From NCBI RefSeq assembly GCF_900747795.2, contig NC_041401.2, positions 69,239,188-69,303,187 on the forward strand: a stretch of DNA of 64,000 nucleotides, written 5' to 3'. The notes under the pieces are model-generated. The model did no database searches, had not been told where the DNA came from, and was given only the letters and a program-made list of their open reading frames with translations. This DNA comes from Erpetoichthys calabaricus (Eukaryota; Chordata; Cladistia; Polypteriformes; Polypteridae). Position numbers and translations under genes: made by a program. This document shows, piece by piece, positions 10,187-22,160 of this stretch. Numbering within the stretch: the stretch's first letter is position 1; every line of letters begins with the position of its first letter.

Positions 10187-11801
10187 TGGTGTGAAAAACT
10201 ATTTGCCCCCTTCCTGATTTCTTATTCTTTTGCATGTTTGTCACACAAAATGTTTCTGATCATCAAACACATTTAACCATTAGTCAAATATAACACAAGT
10301 AAACACAAAATGCAGTTTGTAAATGGTGGTTTTTATTATTTAGGGAGAAAAAAAAATCCAAACCTACATGGCCCTGTGTGAAAAAGTAATTGCCCCCTGA
10401 ACCTAATAACTGGTTGGGCCACCCTTAGCAGCAATAACTGCAATCAAGCGTTTGCAATAACTTGCAATGAGTCTTTTACAGCGCTCTGGAGGAATTTTGG
10501 CCCACTCATCTTTGCAAAATTGTTGTAATTCAGCTTTATTTGAGGGTTTTCTAGCATGAACCGCCTTTTTAAGGTCATGGCATAGCATCTCAATTGGATT
10601 CAGGTCAGGACTTTGACTAGGCCACTCCAAAGTCTTCATTTTGTTTTTCTTCAGCCATTCAGAGGTGGATTTGCTGGTGTGTTTTGGGTCATTGTCCTGT
10701 TGCAGCAGCCAAGATCGCTTCAGCTTGAGTTGACGAACAGATGGCCGGACATTCTCCTTCAGGATTTTTTGGTAGACAGTAGAATTCATGGTTCCATCTA
10801 TCACAGCAAGCCTTCCAGGTCCTGAAGCAGCAAAACAACCCCAGACCATCACACTACCACCACCATATTTTACTGTTGGTATGATGTTCTTTTTCTGAAA
10901 TGCTGTGTTCCTTTTACGCCAGATGTAACGGGACATTTGCCTTCCAAAAAGTTCAACTTTTGACTCATCAGTCCACAAGGTATTTTCCCAAAAGTCTTGG
11001 CAATCATTGAGATGTTTCTTAGCAAAATTGAGACGAGCCCTAATGTTCTTTTTGCTTAACAGTGGTTTGCGTCTTGGAAATCTGCCATGCAGGCCGTTTT
11101 TGCCCAGTCTCTTTCTTATGGTGGAGTCGTGAACACTGACCTTAATTGAGGCAAGTGAGGCCTGCAGTTCTTTAGACGTTGTCCTGGGGTCTTTTGTGAC
11201 CTCTCGGATGAGTCGTCTCTGCGCTCTTGGGGTAATTTTGGTCGGCCGGCCACTCCTGGGAAGGTTCACCACTGTTCCATGTTTTTGCCATTTGTGGATA
11301 ATGGCTCTCACTGTGGTTCGCTGGAGTCCCAAAGCTTTAGAAATGGCTTTATAACCTTTACCAGACTGATAGATCTCAATTACTTCTGTTCTCATTTGTT
11401 CCTGAATTTCTTTGGATCTTGGCATGATGTCTAGCTTTTGAGGTGCTTTTGGTCTACTTCTCTGTGTCAGGCAGCTCCCATTTAAGTGATTTCTTGATTG
11501 AAACAGGTGTGGCAGTAATCAGGCCTGGGGGTGGCTACGGAAATTGAACTCAGGTGTGATACACCACAGTTAGGTTATTTTTTAACAAGGGGGCAATTAC
11601 TTTTTCACACAGGGCCATGTAGTTTTGGATTTTTTTTCTCCCTAAATAATAAACACCATCATTTAAAAACTGTATTTTGTGTTTACTTGTGTTATATTTG
11701 ACTAATGGTTAAATGTGTTTGATGATCAGAAACATTTTGTGTGACAAACATGCAAAAGAATAAGAAATCAGGAAGGGGGCAAATAGTTTTTCACACCACT
11801 G
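10184..11801 (-). mobile_element. Complete Tc1-like transposon with ~214-bp inverted repeats
   Basis: 1618 bp, bounded by TA (10182-10183 and 11802-11803). Both ends begin CAGTGGTGTGAAAAACTATT, and the inverted repeats extend about 214 bases (10184-10398 against 11588-11801) with only a handful of mismatches. It encloses one open transposase gene. This is the best-preserved element in the window and the likeliest to have moved recently. It lies within ift20's 12.8 kb intron, on the same strand as the gene. Confidence 0.95.
10403..11425 (-). CDS. Tc1-family transposase, 340 residues, open frame
   Basis: A DD34E transposase that cuts and rejoins the element at TA sites. Start MPRSKEIQEQM; the N-terminal helix-turn-helix GYKAISKALGLQRTTVRAII lies at about residues 24-43, with the GRPTK hook near 59-63. 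The catalytic residues are Asp153 (WTDESKVELFG), Asp244 (QQDNDPKHT) and Glu279 (SPDLNPIEML); spacing 244 to 279 leaves 34 residues as expected. The glycine-rich box YGGGSVMVWGCFAASGPG is present. Length matches the family (about 340). One oddity is Cys282, where relatives, including the copy at 13265-13684, have Trp after EML. Another is Cys324 where Pro is usual in ASYPKRL, so activity cannot be assumed. No stop or frameshift is visible. It is a transposon gene, not a host gene. Confidence 0.95.
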   Translation of the reverse strand: MPRSKEIQEQMRTEVIEIYQSGKGYKAISKALGLQRTTVRAIIHKWQKHGTVVNLPRSGRPTKITPRAQRRLIREVTKDPRTTSKELQASLASIKVSVHDSTIRKRLGKNGLHGRFPRRKPLLSKKNIRARLNFAKKHLNDCQDFWENTLWTDESKVELFGRQMSRYIWRKRNTAFQKKNIIPTVKYGGGSVMVWGCFAASGPGRLAVIDGTMNSTVYQKILKENVRPSVRQLKLKRSWLLQQDNDPKHTSKSTSEWLKKNKMKTLEWPSQSPDLNPIEMLCHDLKKAVHARKPSNKAELQQFCKDEWAKIPPERCKRLIASYCKRLIAVIAAKGGPTSY

Positions 11802-11813
11802 TATATATATATA

Positions 11814-12493
11814 TATATATAAAAGCCAAATACAACTGACTCACTCATCATGAAATCTCCCGAACCATGAAATGACTTGAAATTTGGAATGTAGGTTACT
11901 CTTGGCCCATAGGTGTTTGCTAAGAAACGGTTTTAAAAATTTCGTGGCCCAAGCGTGAAATTTCTTATAGTTTTTTAGACCCATTTGTATGTCTGTCCGC
12001 TTTTCAGAAGAGAACTACTTCACGGATTTTAAATCTGTTTTTTTTCTATAATTTGCTTGAGCATTCCGATGATTCTGCGACTTTCTCATCGCGCTAAGTA
12101 TCACAGTTCGCTTTCGGTACCGATTTACTAGCGTGAATCTTAGAGAGACTCATTGGGCTGCGGGGAAGGGGGCAGTGCCCTCCTCACTCATGCATCTGCC
12201 TCAGGGTGTAATCTTAACTCTGCTTAGTTAGTGAGTGAGAGAACTACTTAACGGATTTAGATCTTTTTTTTTTCCTATAATTTGCTTGAACATTCTGATT
12301 GATTTTGCGACTTCTCTCATTGCGCTAAGAATCACAGTTTGCTTGCAGGAGCGATATATTTGTGCTAATCCGAGACAGAGGATGTGGGCCGAGGAGAGGG
12401 GGAAGGAGTGACTACAGGAGTAGAGAGCTGGACGGGGCCCTCCTCACTGTCCTGTTTCACTAATATGCGGGCGAAGCTGCGGGGGATGGCTAG
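11814..12493 (+). mobile_element. Helitron-like non-autonomous element with internal duplication
   Basis: It starts AAAGCCAAATACAACTGACT after the TA run and ends GCGGGCGAAGCTGCGGGGGA then TGGCTAG followed by T, a Helitron-type 3' end with stem-loop and CTAG. Internally AGAACTACTTCACGGATTT (12010) recurs as AGAACTACTTAACGGATTT (about 12240) with similar following sequence, a diverged direct duplication of roughly 110 bp. The 5' boundary is approximate. No protein gene. Confidence 0.6.
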
Positions 12494-12999
12494 TTAAAGT
12501 ACAAATAATTTGATTTAATAAGACACTACAGGAGTACATGCTGCTTTCAAATACATTACCCTGTGCATTTTGTAAGCCATTGTTATTATTATTTCAAAGT
12601 AAAATGTCAGTGTTCAAGCCAACACTGGAGCAGTAACAGGACCTCCTGGATTACCATGGGGTATTACACACACTACCTACCTCAACTAAGTCTCAGGAAA
12701 AGCAAATAAAAGACATATGATATAGAGCCATACACTGAAAATTACTACAAGCTACAACAACCATTTTTGCTACAAAAAAGTAAAGAAAGAAGGATCAAAC
12801 AAGGAGTCTAACATTACATTTTTTTAAAATACTTTTTTAAAACAAAAGAAGTCTTTTTTTTTGTTTTAATAGATATTATGATGACATGGTAAACACTGTC
12901 TGGATTATAAATGCAAAGCTGTTGAAAATGGGCTTGGTAAAAACATAATTAACACAGCCTAATATGTGGTTGGGCGTGTAATCGACTGATAGATAAGTA

Positions 13000-14605
13000 C
13001 AGTGGTGCTTGAAAGTTAGTGAACCCTTCAGAATCTTCTATATTCCTGCATAAATATGACTTAAAACGTCATCAGGTTTTCACACAAGTTCTAAAAGTAG
13101 ACATGGAGAGCCCAGCTAAACAAATGAGACAAAAATATCATACTTGGTCATTTATTTATTTATTTATTTATTGAGAAAGATCACCAAGTATTACACATCT
13201 GTGAGTGGCAAAACCATGTGAACGTTTTGCTTTAAGTATTTGGTGTGACCCCCTTTTGCTGCAATTAACTGCAACTAAACATTTCTGGGAGGTCTTGATC
13301 AGTCCTGCACATCAGCTTGGAGGAGGTTTCGCCCATTCCTCCATACAGAATTGACTCATGACTCAACTCAGGGATGTTGCAGGGTTTTCCACAATGAACT
13401 GCATGCTTTAGGTCCTTCCACAACATTTCTATTGGGTTAAGGTCAGGACTTTGACTTGGCCATTCCAAAACCTTTATTTTATTCTTCTTCAACCACTCTC
13501 TGGTAGAATGACTTGTGTGCTTGGGGTTGTTGTCTTGCTGCATAACCCAGTTTTTCTTGAGATGTAGTGCATGAACAGATGTCCTGACATTTTCCTTTAG
13601 AATTAGCTGGTATAATTCAGAATTCATTTTCCTGTCTACAATGGCAAGCTGTCCTGGCCCAAACGCAGCAAAACAAGCCATCATGTTTTACAGGTGGAAT
13701 GAGGTTTTCATGCTGGAATGCAGCGTTTTTCTTTCTCCCAACAAAATGCTTCTCATTTGAACCAAAAGTTCTATCTTGGTCTTATCTGTCCTTAAAACTT
13801 TACTCCTATAGCTTTCAGTCTTATCTACATGCTCTTCAGCAAACTGTAGACAGGAAGCAATGTTTTTTTAGAAACAGCAGCTTTCTCCTTCCAACACTTG
13901 CAACCCTTTCGTGTATACCACTATTGTTCAGTGATCTCCTCATGGTGAACTCATGAACATTAACATTAACCAATGTAAGAGAGGCTTTTAGTTGCTTAGT
14001 AGTTATCCTTAGTTCTTTTGCGACCTCGCAGACAGTCACACACCTTGCCCTTGGAGTGATCTTTGTTGTTGATTGGCCACTCCAGGGGAAAGTAATAATA
14101 GTCTTAAGCTTTGTCCATTTGTACACAATCTGTCTGACTGTGGACTGGTGCAGTCCAAACTCTTTAGAGATGGTTTTGTAGCCTTTCCCAGCACAATGAA
14201 CATCAACAATTCTTTTTCTGAGATCCTCTGAAATGTTCTTTGTCCGTGGCATGATATACTGATACCACACAAACATTTCTGAAGATGAAACTCTTAGATA
14301 GAACCCTGTTCTTTTAATATAAACAGGGTGCCCATTCACACCTGATTTTAATCACACTGATTGATGAACATGAAATTAACTGCCAACACCTGACTCTAAT
14401 TCTCACCTTCACATACTTTTGCCACTCACAAATATGTAATACTGGGCGATTTTCCTCAAAAAATAAATAAATATGACCAAGTAAGATATTTTTGTCTGAT
14501 TTGTTTAGCTGGGTGCTCCAAATCTACTTTTAGGAATCTGATGATGTTTTAAGTCATTATTTATGCAGAAATTCTGAAGATTTCACTAACTTTCAAGCAC
14601 TACTG
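13000..14605 (-). mobile_element. Tc1-like transposon, broken transposase
   Basis: The ends are CAGTGGTGCTTGAAAGTTAG and its inverted partner (CTAACTTTCAAGCACTACTG), with TA at 12998-12999 and 14606-14607. The inverted repeats extend past the (ATTT)n tract near 13150. The minus-strand transposase begins MPRTKNISEDLRKRIVDVHC in 13836-14339 and resumes in 13265-13684 (QQDNNPKHTSHSTREW, SPDLNPIEMLWKDLKH). The part with the first catalytic Asp (13685-13835) is frameshifted, so no active enzyme. Same strand as ift20. Confidence 0.92.
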
Positions 14606-15596
14606 TAGATAGATCGATCAATCTATCTTTAAATAAATAAATACATACATAAATAGGTAGATAAATAAGTAAGTCAAGTAAATAAATAAACACACACACA
14701 CCAGAATGACTGTAAAGCAAGAAAACTAAAACTAAAACTACAAAAAAAAAAAGGAAATTCTGACTTGGCAGTCCCAGTCCCAGTGAGGCATTACGCTGAC
14801 ATATTGCTGTTGGTATAAAGGACCTCCAGTAGTGTTTCTTGACACACTTCTGCTGAGTAATTTGTTGGCTGAAAGTTAACTGTTTTCTATTTTAAAAGCA
14901 TTTTTTATTGGGCAGGCTGCTATAATAATGGGAGCTGCACAACTCGGACCTATTTCTTTTGTTACTAGGTGATAATAAAATCAATAAGTTTAATTAGGAA
15001 TAAATCAATGAACGTTTGTTTAAATATACATCTTCATAGCAATTAGATGACTCATTGGCAATGAATGAACTTCACACTCCATGCACAAATTATCACTGAC
15101 AGACAAAATGCGAGACATTAAGACAGAATGCAACTGTCAACCATGTGCCTAAATGATGTGCACAGGTGAAACCAGAATGAAAAGTTTACTATATTTAAAA
15201 CATTCCACATAAAGAAAACTGATTTAAAAATTCAAAAGACTTCAAAAAGCAAATGTAAGAAACATAAGCAATTACTTTCTGCAAAACATAAATGTAGCTG
15301 ATAATACTCAAGAACACAATAGAGCATGATCCATAAGCTCTTTTGGAAGTTATGCCAGTTTAGCAGTCATTGTGCAAGGAACACAAGGTAATGAAGGACT
15401 TAAACACAAGTAAGAAATAAGCCAAGGCTCAGCACATCCCTAAGAAGGCACTTTCTGTCACTGTGCATTTGATTTTCTCTAACACATTCCCAAAACTTTG
15501 AGTTAAAGAAGAATTTACACATTAGTTGCTATAAGCTATCATTTGTGTATCTGAGATCACTTTAACAGATGGTTTCAAATTTTGCTCTCAGGCATA

Positions 15597-17695
15597 CAGG
15601 TGCTGGTCATAAAATTAGAATATCATGACAAAGTTGATTTATTTCAGTAATTCCATTCAAAAAGTGAAACTTGTATATTAGATTCATTCATTACACACAG
15701 ACTGATGTTTAATCAAATGTTTATTTCTTTTAATTTTGATGATTATAACTGACAACTAATGAAAGTCCCAAATTCAGTATCTCGGGAAAATTAGAATATT
15801 GTGAAAAGGTTCAATATTGAAGACACCTGGTGCCACACTCTAATCAGCTAATTAACTCAAAACACCTGCAAAAGCCTTTAAATGGTCTCTCAGTCTAGTT
15901 CTGTAGGCTACACAGTCATGGGGAAGACTGCTGACTTGACAGTTGTCCAAAAGACGACCATTGACACCTTGCACAAGGAGGGCAAGACACAAAAGGTCAT
16001 TGCTAAAGAGGCTGGCTGTTCACAGACCTCTGTGTCCAAGCACATTAATAGAGAGGCGAAGGGAAGGACAAGATGTGGTAGAAAAAAGTGTACAAGCAAT
16101 AGGGATAACCGCACCCTGGAGAGGATTGTGAAACAAAACCCATTCAAAAATGTGGGGGAGATTCACAGAGTGAGTGGACTGCAGCTGGAGTCAGTGCTTC
16201 AAGAACCACCACGCACAGACGTATGCAAGACATGGGTTTCAGCTGTCGCATTCCTTGTGTCAAGCCACTCTTGAACAAGAGACAGCGTCAGAAGCGTCTC
16301 ACCTTTGGACTGCTGCTGAGTGGTCCAAAGTTATGTTCTCTGATGAAAGTAAATTTTGCATTTCCTTTGGAAATCAAGGTCCCAGAGTCTGGAGGCAGAG
16401 AGGAGAGGCACCGAATCCACATTACTTGAGGTCCAGTGTAAAGTTTCCAGAGTCAGTGATGGTTTGGGGTGCCATGTCATCTGCTGGTGTTGGTCCATTG
16501 TGTTTTCTGAGGTCCAAGGTCAACGCAGCCGTCTACCAGGAAGTTTTAGAGCACTTCATGCTTCTCGCTGCTGACGAACTTTATGGAGATGCAGATTTCA
16601 TTTTCCAACAGGACCTGGCACCTGCACACAGTGCCAAAGCTACCAGTACCTGGTTTAAGGACCATAGTATCCCTGTTCTTAATTGGCCAGCATACTCGCC
16701 TGACCTTAACCCCATAATAAAATCTATGGGGTATTGTGAAGAGGAAGATGCAATACGCCAGACCCAACAATTCAGAAGAGCTGAAGGCCACTATCAGAGC
16801 AACATGGGCTCTCATAACACCTGAGCAGTGCCACAGACTGATCGACTCCATGCCACGCTGCATTGCTGCAGTAATCCAGGCCAAAGGAGCCCCAACTAAA
16901 TATTGAGTGCTGTACATGCTCATACTTTTCATGTTCATACCTTTCAGTTGGCCAACATTTCTAAAAATCCTTTTTTTGCATTGGTCTTAATTGATATTCT
17001 AATTTTCCGAGATACTGAATTTGGGACTTTCATTAGTTGTCAGTTATAATCATCAACATTAAAATCTTGCATACGTCTGTGAGTGGTGGTTCTTGAAGCA
17101 CTGACTCCAGCTGCAGTCCACTCTTTGTGAATCTCCCCCACATTTTTGAATGGGTTTTGTTTCACAATCCTCTCCAGGGTGCGGTTATCCCTATTGCTTG
17201 TACACTTTTTTCTACCACATCTTGTCCTTCCCTTCGCCTCTCTATTAATGTGCTTGGACACAGAGCTCTGTGAACAGCCAGCCTCTTTAGCAATGACCCT
17301 TTGTGTCTTGCCCTCCTTGTGCAAGGTGTCAATGGTCGTCTTTTGAACAACTGTCAAGTCAGCAGTCTTCCCCATGACTGTGTAGCCTACAGAACGAGAC
17401 TGAGAGACCATTTAAAGGCTTTTGCAGGTGTTTTGAGTTAATTAGCTGATTAGAGTGTGGCACCAGGTGTCTTCAATATTGAACCTTTTCACAATATTCT
17501 AATTTTCCCGAGATACTGAATTTGGGACTTTCATTAGTTGTCAGTTATAATCATCAAAATTAAAAGAAATAAACATTTGAAATACATCAGTCTGTGTGTA
17601 ATGAATGAATCTAATATACAAGTTTCACTTTTTGAATGGAAATACTGAAATAAATCAACTTTGTCATGATATTCTAATTTTATGACCAGCACCTG
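15597..17695. mobile_element. Composite palindromic Tc1-like element (one copy plus an inverted half copy)
   Basis: It is bounded by TA on both sides (15595-15596, 17696-17697), and both ends read CAGGTGCTGGTCATAAAATT inward. From 15597 to 17064 it is a plus-strand copy. The transposase starts near 15918 (MGKTADLTVVQKTTIDTLHK), with FSDESKFCISFGN, IFQQDLAPAHSA and SPDLNPI, and is frameshifted near 16160 and at 16715. At 17065 the 3' terminal repeat is interrupted and 633 bases of the 5' half of another copy follow in reverse, carrying a second transposase N-terminus (minus, 17040-17411). The arms 15597-16230 and 17065-17695 are nearly identical. Confidence 0.9.
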
Positions 17696-17721
17696 TATGT
17701 ATGACTGCTATAAAGTCTTAC

Positions 17722-17807
17722 CTTCATTTTTTCTGTCTCTGCTTCTTTTGCCAGTTCATCCACAAGTTCAATTAGGCCTCCAACAATTTTTTGAAATTGA
17801 CCAATTT
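17722..17807 (-). CDS. ift20: IFT20, second coding exon (residues 43-71)
   Basis: An exon of 86 bases: two bases complete codon 43 (Lys), then 28 codons read [20 protein letters not shown] and EAETEKMK. This is the central coiled-coil start of IFT20, which binds IFT-B partners such as IFT54. The acceptor AG is at 17809-17808 behind a T-rich tract. The donor gtaaga begins at 17721, and phase is preserved on both sides. The far side of this donor is unusual: a transposon-derived palindrome (15597-17695) begins only 26 bases into the intron. Confidence 0.95.
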
Positions 17808-17903
17808 CTAAATAAAAAAAAACAATAAATTAACTGAACTAAACAATAATATTTCACTGATTAAAATAGATCACATTAAAAAGTGCAGTTAGCAGTGACT
17901 TAC

Positions 17904-18030
17904 TTTCTACAAATTCTTTGCATTCTTCTTTAAGCTCTGTTGTTTTCTGTGCAACTTCAGGGTCTAGAACACGCAACTTGTTCAGTTCATCAAAATGAAG
18001 CCCTGCATCGGCTAAGGGGTCTTTGGCCAT
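17904..18030 (-). CDS. ift20: IFT20, first coding exon (residues 1-42 plus one base)
   Basis: Intraflagellar transport protein 20 is a small coiled-coil subunit of the IFT-B complex. It also acts at the Golgi, sorting membrane cargo to the primary cilium. The exon begins with ATG at 18030-18028 and reads [20 protein letters not shown], then [20 protein letters not shown] and VE, nearly the vertebrate IFT20 N-terminus. An in-frame ATG lies three codons upstream (18039), but the family start is MAKD, so I chose 18030. The donor is gtaagt at 17903 and splits codon 43 after its first base. A candidate acceptor lies just upstream of the ATG, fitting the family's non-coding first exon. With the next two coding exons, 105 codons are in frame. 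The missing last exon (about 27 codons) would give 132 residues, the human length. The identification rests on remembered family sequence, but the match is near-complete. Confidence 0.96.
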
Positions 18031-18049
18031 AGCTTGCAAAGCTTAACCT

Positions 18050-20764
18050 TAAAACCTGCAGCAGCACAAAAAGTACAATAAACTAAAGAGACATCGGAAG
18101 AACATGAAAAATTCTACACAGATTGTAACCATGAACTCAATGCACTCTGCAGAACAGGAGGTTAAGCCAGGCCTTGATAACAACAATGGCTTCAGCAAGC
18201 AGTGAGGATGCAGGCAGCAGTGTCAAAGTGAAGCAGGCCTGCAATTCACCCTGCTTCATTTGGTGTTCCGTGCAGAGTAAATATTGTGATCAGTAAACTC
18301 CCAGTCAAAAAAAGCTTTTCTGAGTGTTATGTATTTCAGTGTTCACCTCTTACTTGGACATATCAGGAGAAATTCAGTTCATATTTCTATTTAGGTCAGG
18401 TTTCATAACTGCAGGTATATTTGCTAGAAGTTGTAGGTATTGATAAAAACAGTATATGCTTATCAGCTATATATGATTTAGAAATTGTCAGTTAATATGT
18501 AGAATTTACAAAAACAAAACCGACAGCCCATTAGTACATGTCATGTTTTTGCTGTGTACAGGACAGAATCAACTTTGCTTTATTTATCCTGCACTCACAT
18601 ATTTATATGCTTACTATATTATACTAGGAAACGCATCACTTTTACCATCTTACATTATGCAAAACAGAGTGGACTGTATCAATGAAATCAAATTGAGATC
18701 CATGTTGTGCTTAAAGGCTCAATACAATGTTAAAGGCCGCCATTAAGATGATGGTCAAATCTGAGAATCATGACAAGGCTGTATGCAAAATTAACACCAT
18801 ATTTAACAAATAGAATGCATTATTCAAATTTTTGGTGATAACAGTATTACTTTGGATCTTTGACACAGTAATACATGGAAGTTAATTTTTTAAATATTAA
18901 ATGCTGTATAATACCACATCTTGGAAGTTGCTATACATCGAAAATCATTCCCCCGTGAAAACATTAAGGAAGCAAGATAACATGAGACTTGCTCTCACAG
19001 ATTCTGCCAGGATGTGTATGTGTAACTGCAAATTAATGAACAGGGTTCCAGTCACTCAGATCACAGCTAAATGACCTAGGTGGGGTAGTTTGTCTGGCCA
19101 TAGCTGCAAGTTACTATACAGTATACGTAAACAATATACTATGCAGAAATAAAAAATAATATAATCATCATATTTTACCAACATTTCATATACAAAATAA
19201 ACCTGATATCACTAGACCCATTTCCAGTCATGTACATCATGTCTCCTCAGAGCTTACTGTATCCATATTGTCAAGTTCAGCTCAAAGCAGACACATTCTA
19301 TAAAAATAGTTATTTACAGGTTTTCTGGCACTGAATTCTTGCTCATGCTGAGTAGATAAGCTATTCTGTATTTATCACTTAAAGATATCAGTGGTTACAT
19401 GTAAATCTGGCCAGAATTGCACAAACAGTGTGGGTTTATGAGGGTACAATATAAAAATGTCTAACCTGTGTGTTTAAGTTTGTAAGACATAGCTGGAACC
19501 TTCTGCACATGCACTACCACCTGTAATTGTTACAATCGCTAGACAAAGATAAACTGAAAATTTTCCTCTGAAAGATTCAAAGTTAAATTACTGAAAAAAA
19601 CCTTTAACTTATATAAAAAAAAATAAAATAATAAAATCACTCCTCTGTAAATATTGTAAACTATGTTTAATAGTATAATTCATCTGGTATTTCTTTAACA
19701 GCTTTTTGCAGTTAAAAGTTGATAATATATCTTCAGCACCTCTCAAATGCTTTTACTTCTTAAACAATGTCAGCAGGTTATTTAAAGTTCATTGCCAACT
19801 TTTAAAGCCACTCAAGTGTATTAATACATGCATACGCCATGATAATTAATTATTAATTATGCCAAATAAGTCAATTACATCTCAATCCTCAAATTAATTA
19901 AGATTTACTTATTATATGGCTATGCATGAAGTACTTGATACTTTTTATTTTGTAGTCGTTCTTTTGTGTTAATTTTTATTCAGCCTTCCTTAAATCTAAC
20001 TTTTTTTAAAAGTAATAAAAACTGTCAGCTGAAACTTGGCATAAATGTAAAATATCAAAGTTAAACCGTTTCACTACTTCCATTTACAACATTTTTAGGC
20101 TCTATGATATTTGACTATACACAGCTTACAATACCACTGTGACTAAAATGACAAATATTTTTTAATTCAATGTGTAATTTCTCTTTCTTGTGTCATGGTA
20201 AAATATGGACCCAAGCTTCTACTTAAAGAAATTATTTGTTGTCCTTTAACCAGATTTTTATTGTAGTAAAAACATTGATTTTTCATTGCATTGGCAGGTC
20301 ATGTTATTTTTAATCTTGAATATGTCATCATAACTGACAGAAGTTAAAAAGCAGTCATACAGAATAGTCCAGTATTTAATGGAAATAACAGTATACTGGA
20401 TTCTGTTGTTTTAAATAATACTTTAGGATGTTCATTTGAACTTAGACAACACTCTTAACAGCAATCACTTTCAACATTGCTGGGAAAGATAAGGTATAAA
20501 GCGTTTTTATGATTTTTACACATTAAACTACAAAAGCTTCAATTCTACTTTTTAAGACCATCTTATTTCAATATAGAACCATGTGAGGCTAAAATTCTTT
20601 CTTGCTGCACAGACCACAAGGCTGGATCTCTCTGTTTATGGTGCAAGTCTATCATAGAAAGTCACTAATAAATTTTGTACTAAAATAATGTCTGTCTTTT
20701 TGCAAGACATAATATATACAATATAAATATATAAAATGTTGTGTAGTAACAATTTTAATAGTCT
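18050..20764. other. ift20 intron 1, no other feature seen
   Basis: AT-rich, free of recognisable transposons in contrast to the neighbouring intron. No coding look on either strand. 22165-22990, next to exon 1, is similar. Confidence 0.6.
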
Positions 20765-21492
20765 GGTATTATCTGACAATTTACACCACTGTAGTCCAGG
20801 CCTTTAATGACCTCTTGGGCACAGCCATCAGCAGTGTGTCTGTCTGCGGAGTGACGGTCGACTTTGTTGAGAGGTTTACTTACCTTGGCAGTGACATTTA
20901 TGTCTCTGGTGACTCTTCCTGTGAAGTCAGTAGACGGATTGAGAGAGCATGGAGGGGTCATGAGGTCACTGGAAAGAGGTGTGTGGTGCTCCTAATATCT
21001 ATGCAAAAGGATGAAGGTCCAAATCTTTAGACTCCTGGTGCTTCCTGTCTTGCTATATGGTTGCGAGACATGGATGCTATCCAGTGACCTGAGACAGACT
21101 GGACTTCTTTGGTACTGTGTCTCTCCGGAAAATCCTTGGGTACCATTGGTTTGACTTTGTGTCGAATGAGTGGTTGCTCATGGAGTCCCAAATGAGGCAC
21201 ATTACCTGCATTGTGAGGGAGCGTCAGTTATGGCACTACGGCCATGTGGCGCATTTCCCCGAGGGTGATCCGGCTCGTAAGATCCTCATTATTGGGGACC
21301 CGAGTGGCTGGACCAGGCCAAGGGGTCGCCCACGTAACACGTGGCTGCGGCACATAGAGGGTCATTTCCGGAGGGTGGGACTGGACCACGTGTCTGCCTG
21401 GAGGGTTGCCAACCGGGATCCCGAGTTGTTTCGTTGTGTAGTGGGTGCGGCAACGCACTGTACCAGAGCATGCTCCCCAACTTGAACTTGAA
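20765..21492 (+). mobile_element. LINE 3' fragment (RTE/L2-type C-terminus) with TTGAAC tail
   Basis: Broken frames read FVERFTYLGSDIYVSGDSSC (20870 onward), VLLYGCETWMLSSDL, RKILGYHWFDFVSNEWLLM and PRGRPRNTWLRHIEGHFRRV, the segment downstream of reverse transcriptase in fish non-LTR elements. It ends with three TTGAAC units at 21482-21497. 5' truncated and inactive. Lies in ift20 intron 1. Clade not certain. Confidence 0.75.
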
Positions 21493-21699
21493 CTTGTAGC
21501 CCTTGGGGTACCAGTCAATTAGGAATGTACAATTTATGCTACACATTATTGCATCATCTATGCACCATTTTGTAAACCCACTTATTTCTACATCAAGAAT
21601 GGGAGTCTAAAGCCTGTCCTGTCAACATCATTTGCAAAGCAGGATCGAATTTAAGTCATGGCGACAGTTCACACTATCATAAAAGATTAGCGGACTTTT

Positions 21700-22160
21700 C
21701 GGACGTGAGAAGAAAACTGGAAACCGTATACTGACAGTGACGGATCTGGAGTCAAACCCAGAATCCCAAGGCAGCAGTGCCCAAGGACTGCCACTCTCAG
21801 TTATGTAAACTTGAATTCAATGACATCCCGCAAACACTTCTTGTAAACGCATAATTTGCAATTAAAAGTGTCACAGTTAAAGAGCCCAGACGATTTGGAT
21901 GGCTAATTTGTTTAAGCAAATGCATAAAAATTTGCAAATGAGTACAATTTCAAAAGAAGATTATCCTAGTTGGGTTTGAGTCTGCACTGCAGTTATTTTC
22001 ATTTAAGATGACATTCTCAAACCTTCTTAACCCAGTTCCAGGCTCACTCCAGCAGCAGTGTGCGCAAGGCAGGAATCAACCCTGGACTGGAGTGGGTGCC
22101 AGTTCATCTAACAACCACGTCACGCGGAACAGTTGGGAGAAAAAATCCACCCAGTAAGTC
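21700..22160 (-). mobile_element. Old SINE fragments (GGCGGCACGG type)
   Basis: 21700-21790 (GGAAACCG, CAAACCCAGAATCCCAAGGC) and 22030-22160 (CAGGCTCACTCCAGCAGCAG, GCAGGAATCAACCCTGGACT) match parts of the minus-strand SINE body found intact at 25711-26070. Diverged, without target duplications. Confidence 0.45.

Noticed and set aside
15908-16147. Minus-strand open frame, repeated at 17146-17346 (plus) and 28571-28810 (minus)
   Set aside because: Antisense shadow of the Tc1 transposase N-terminus in three copies of one family.
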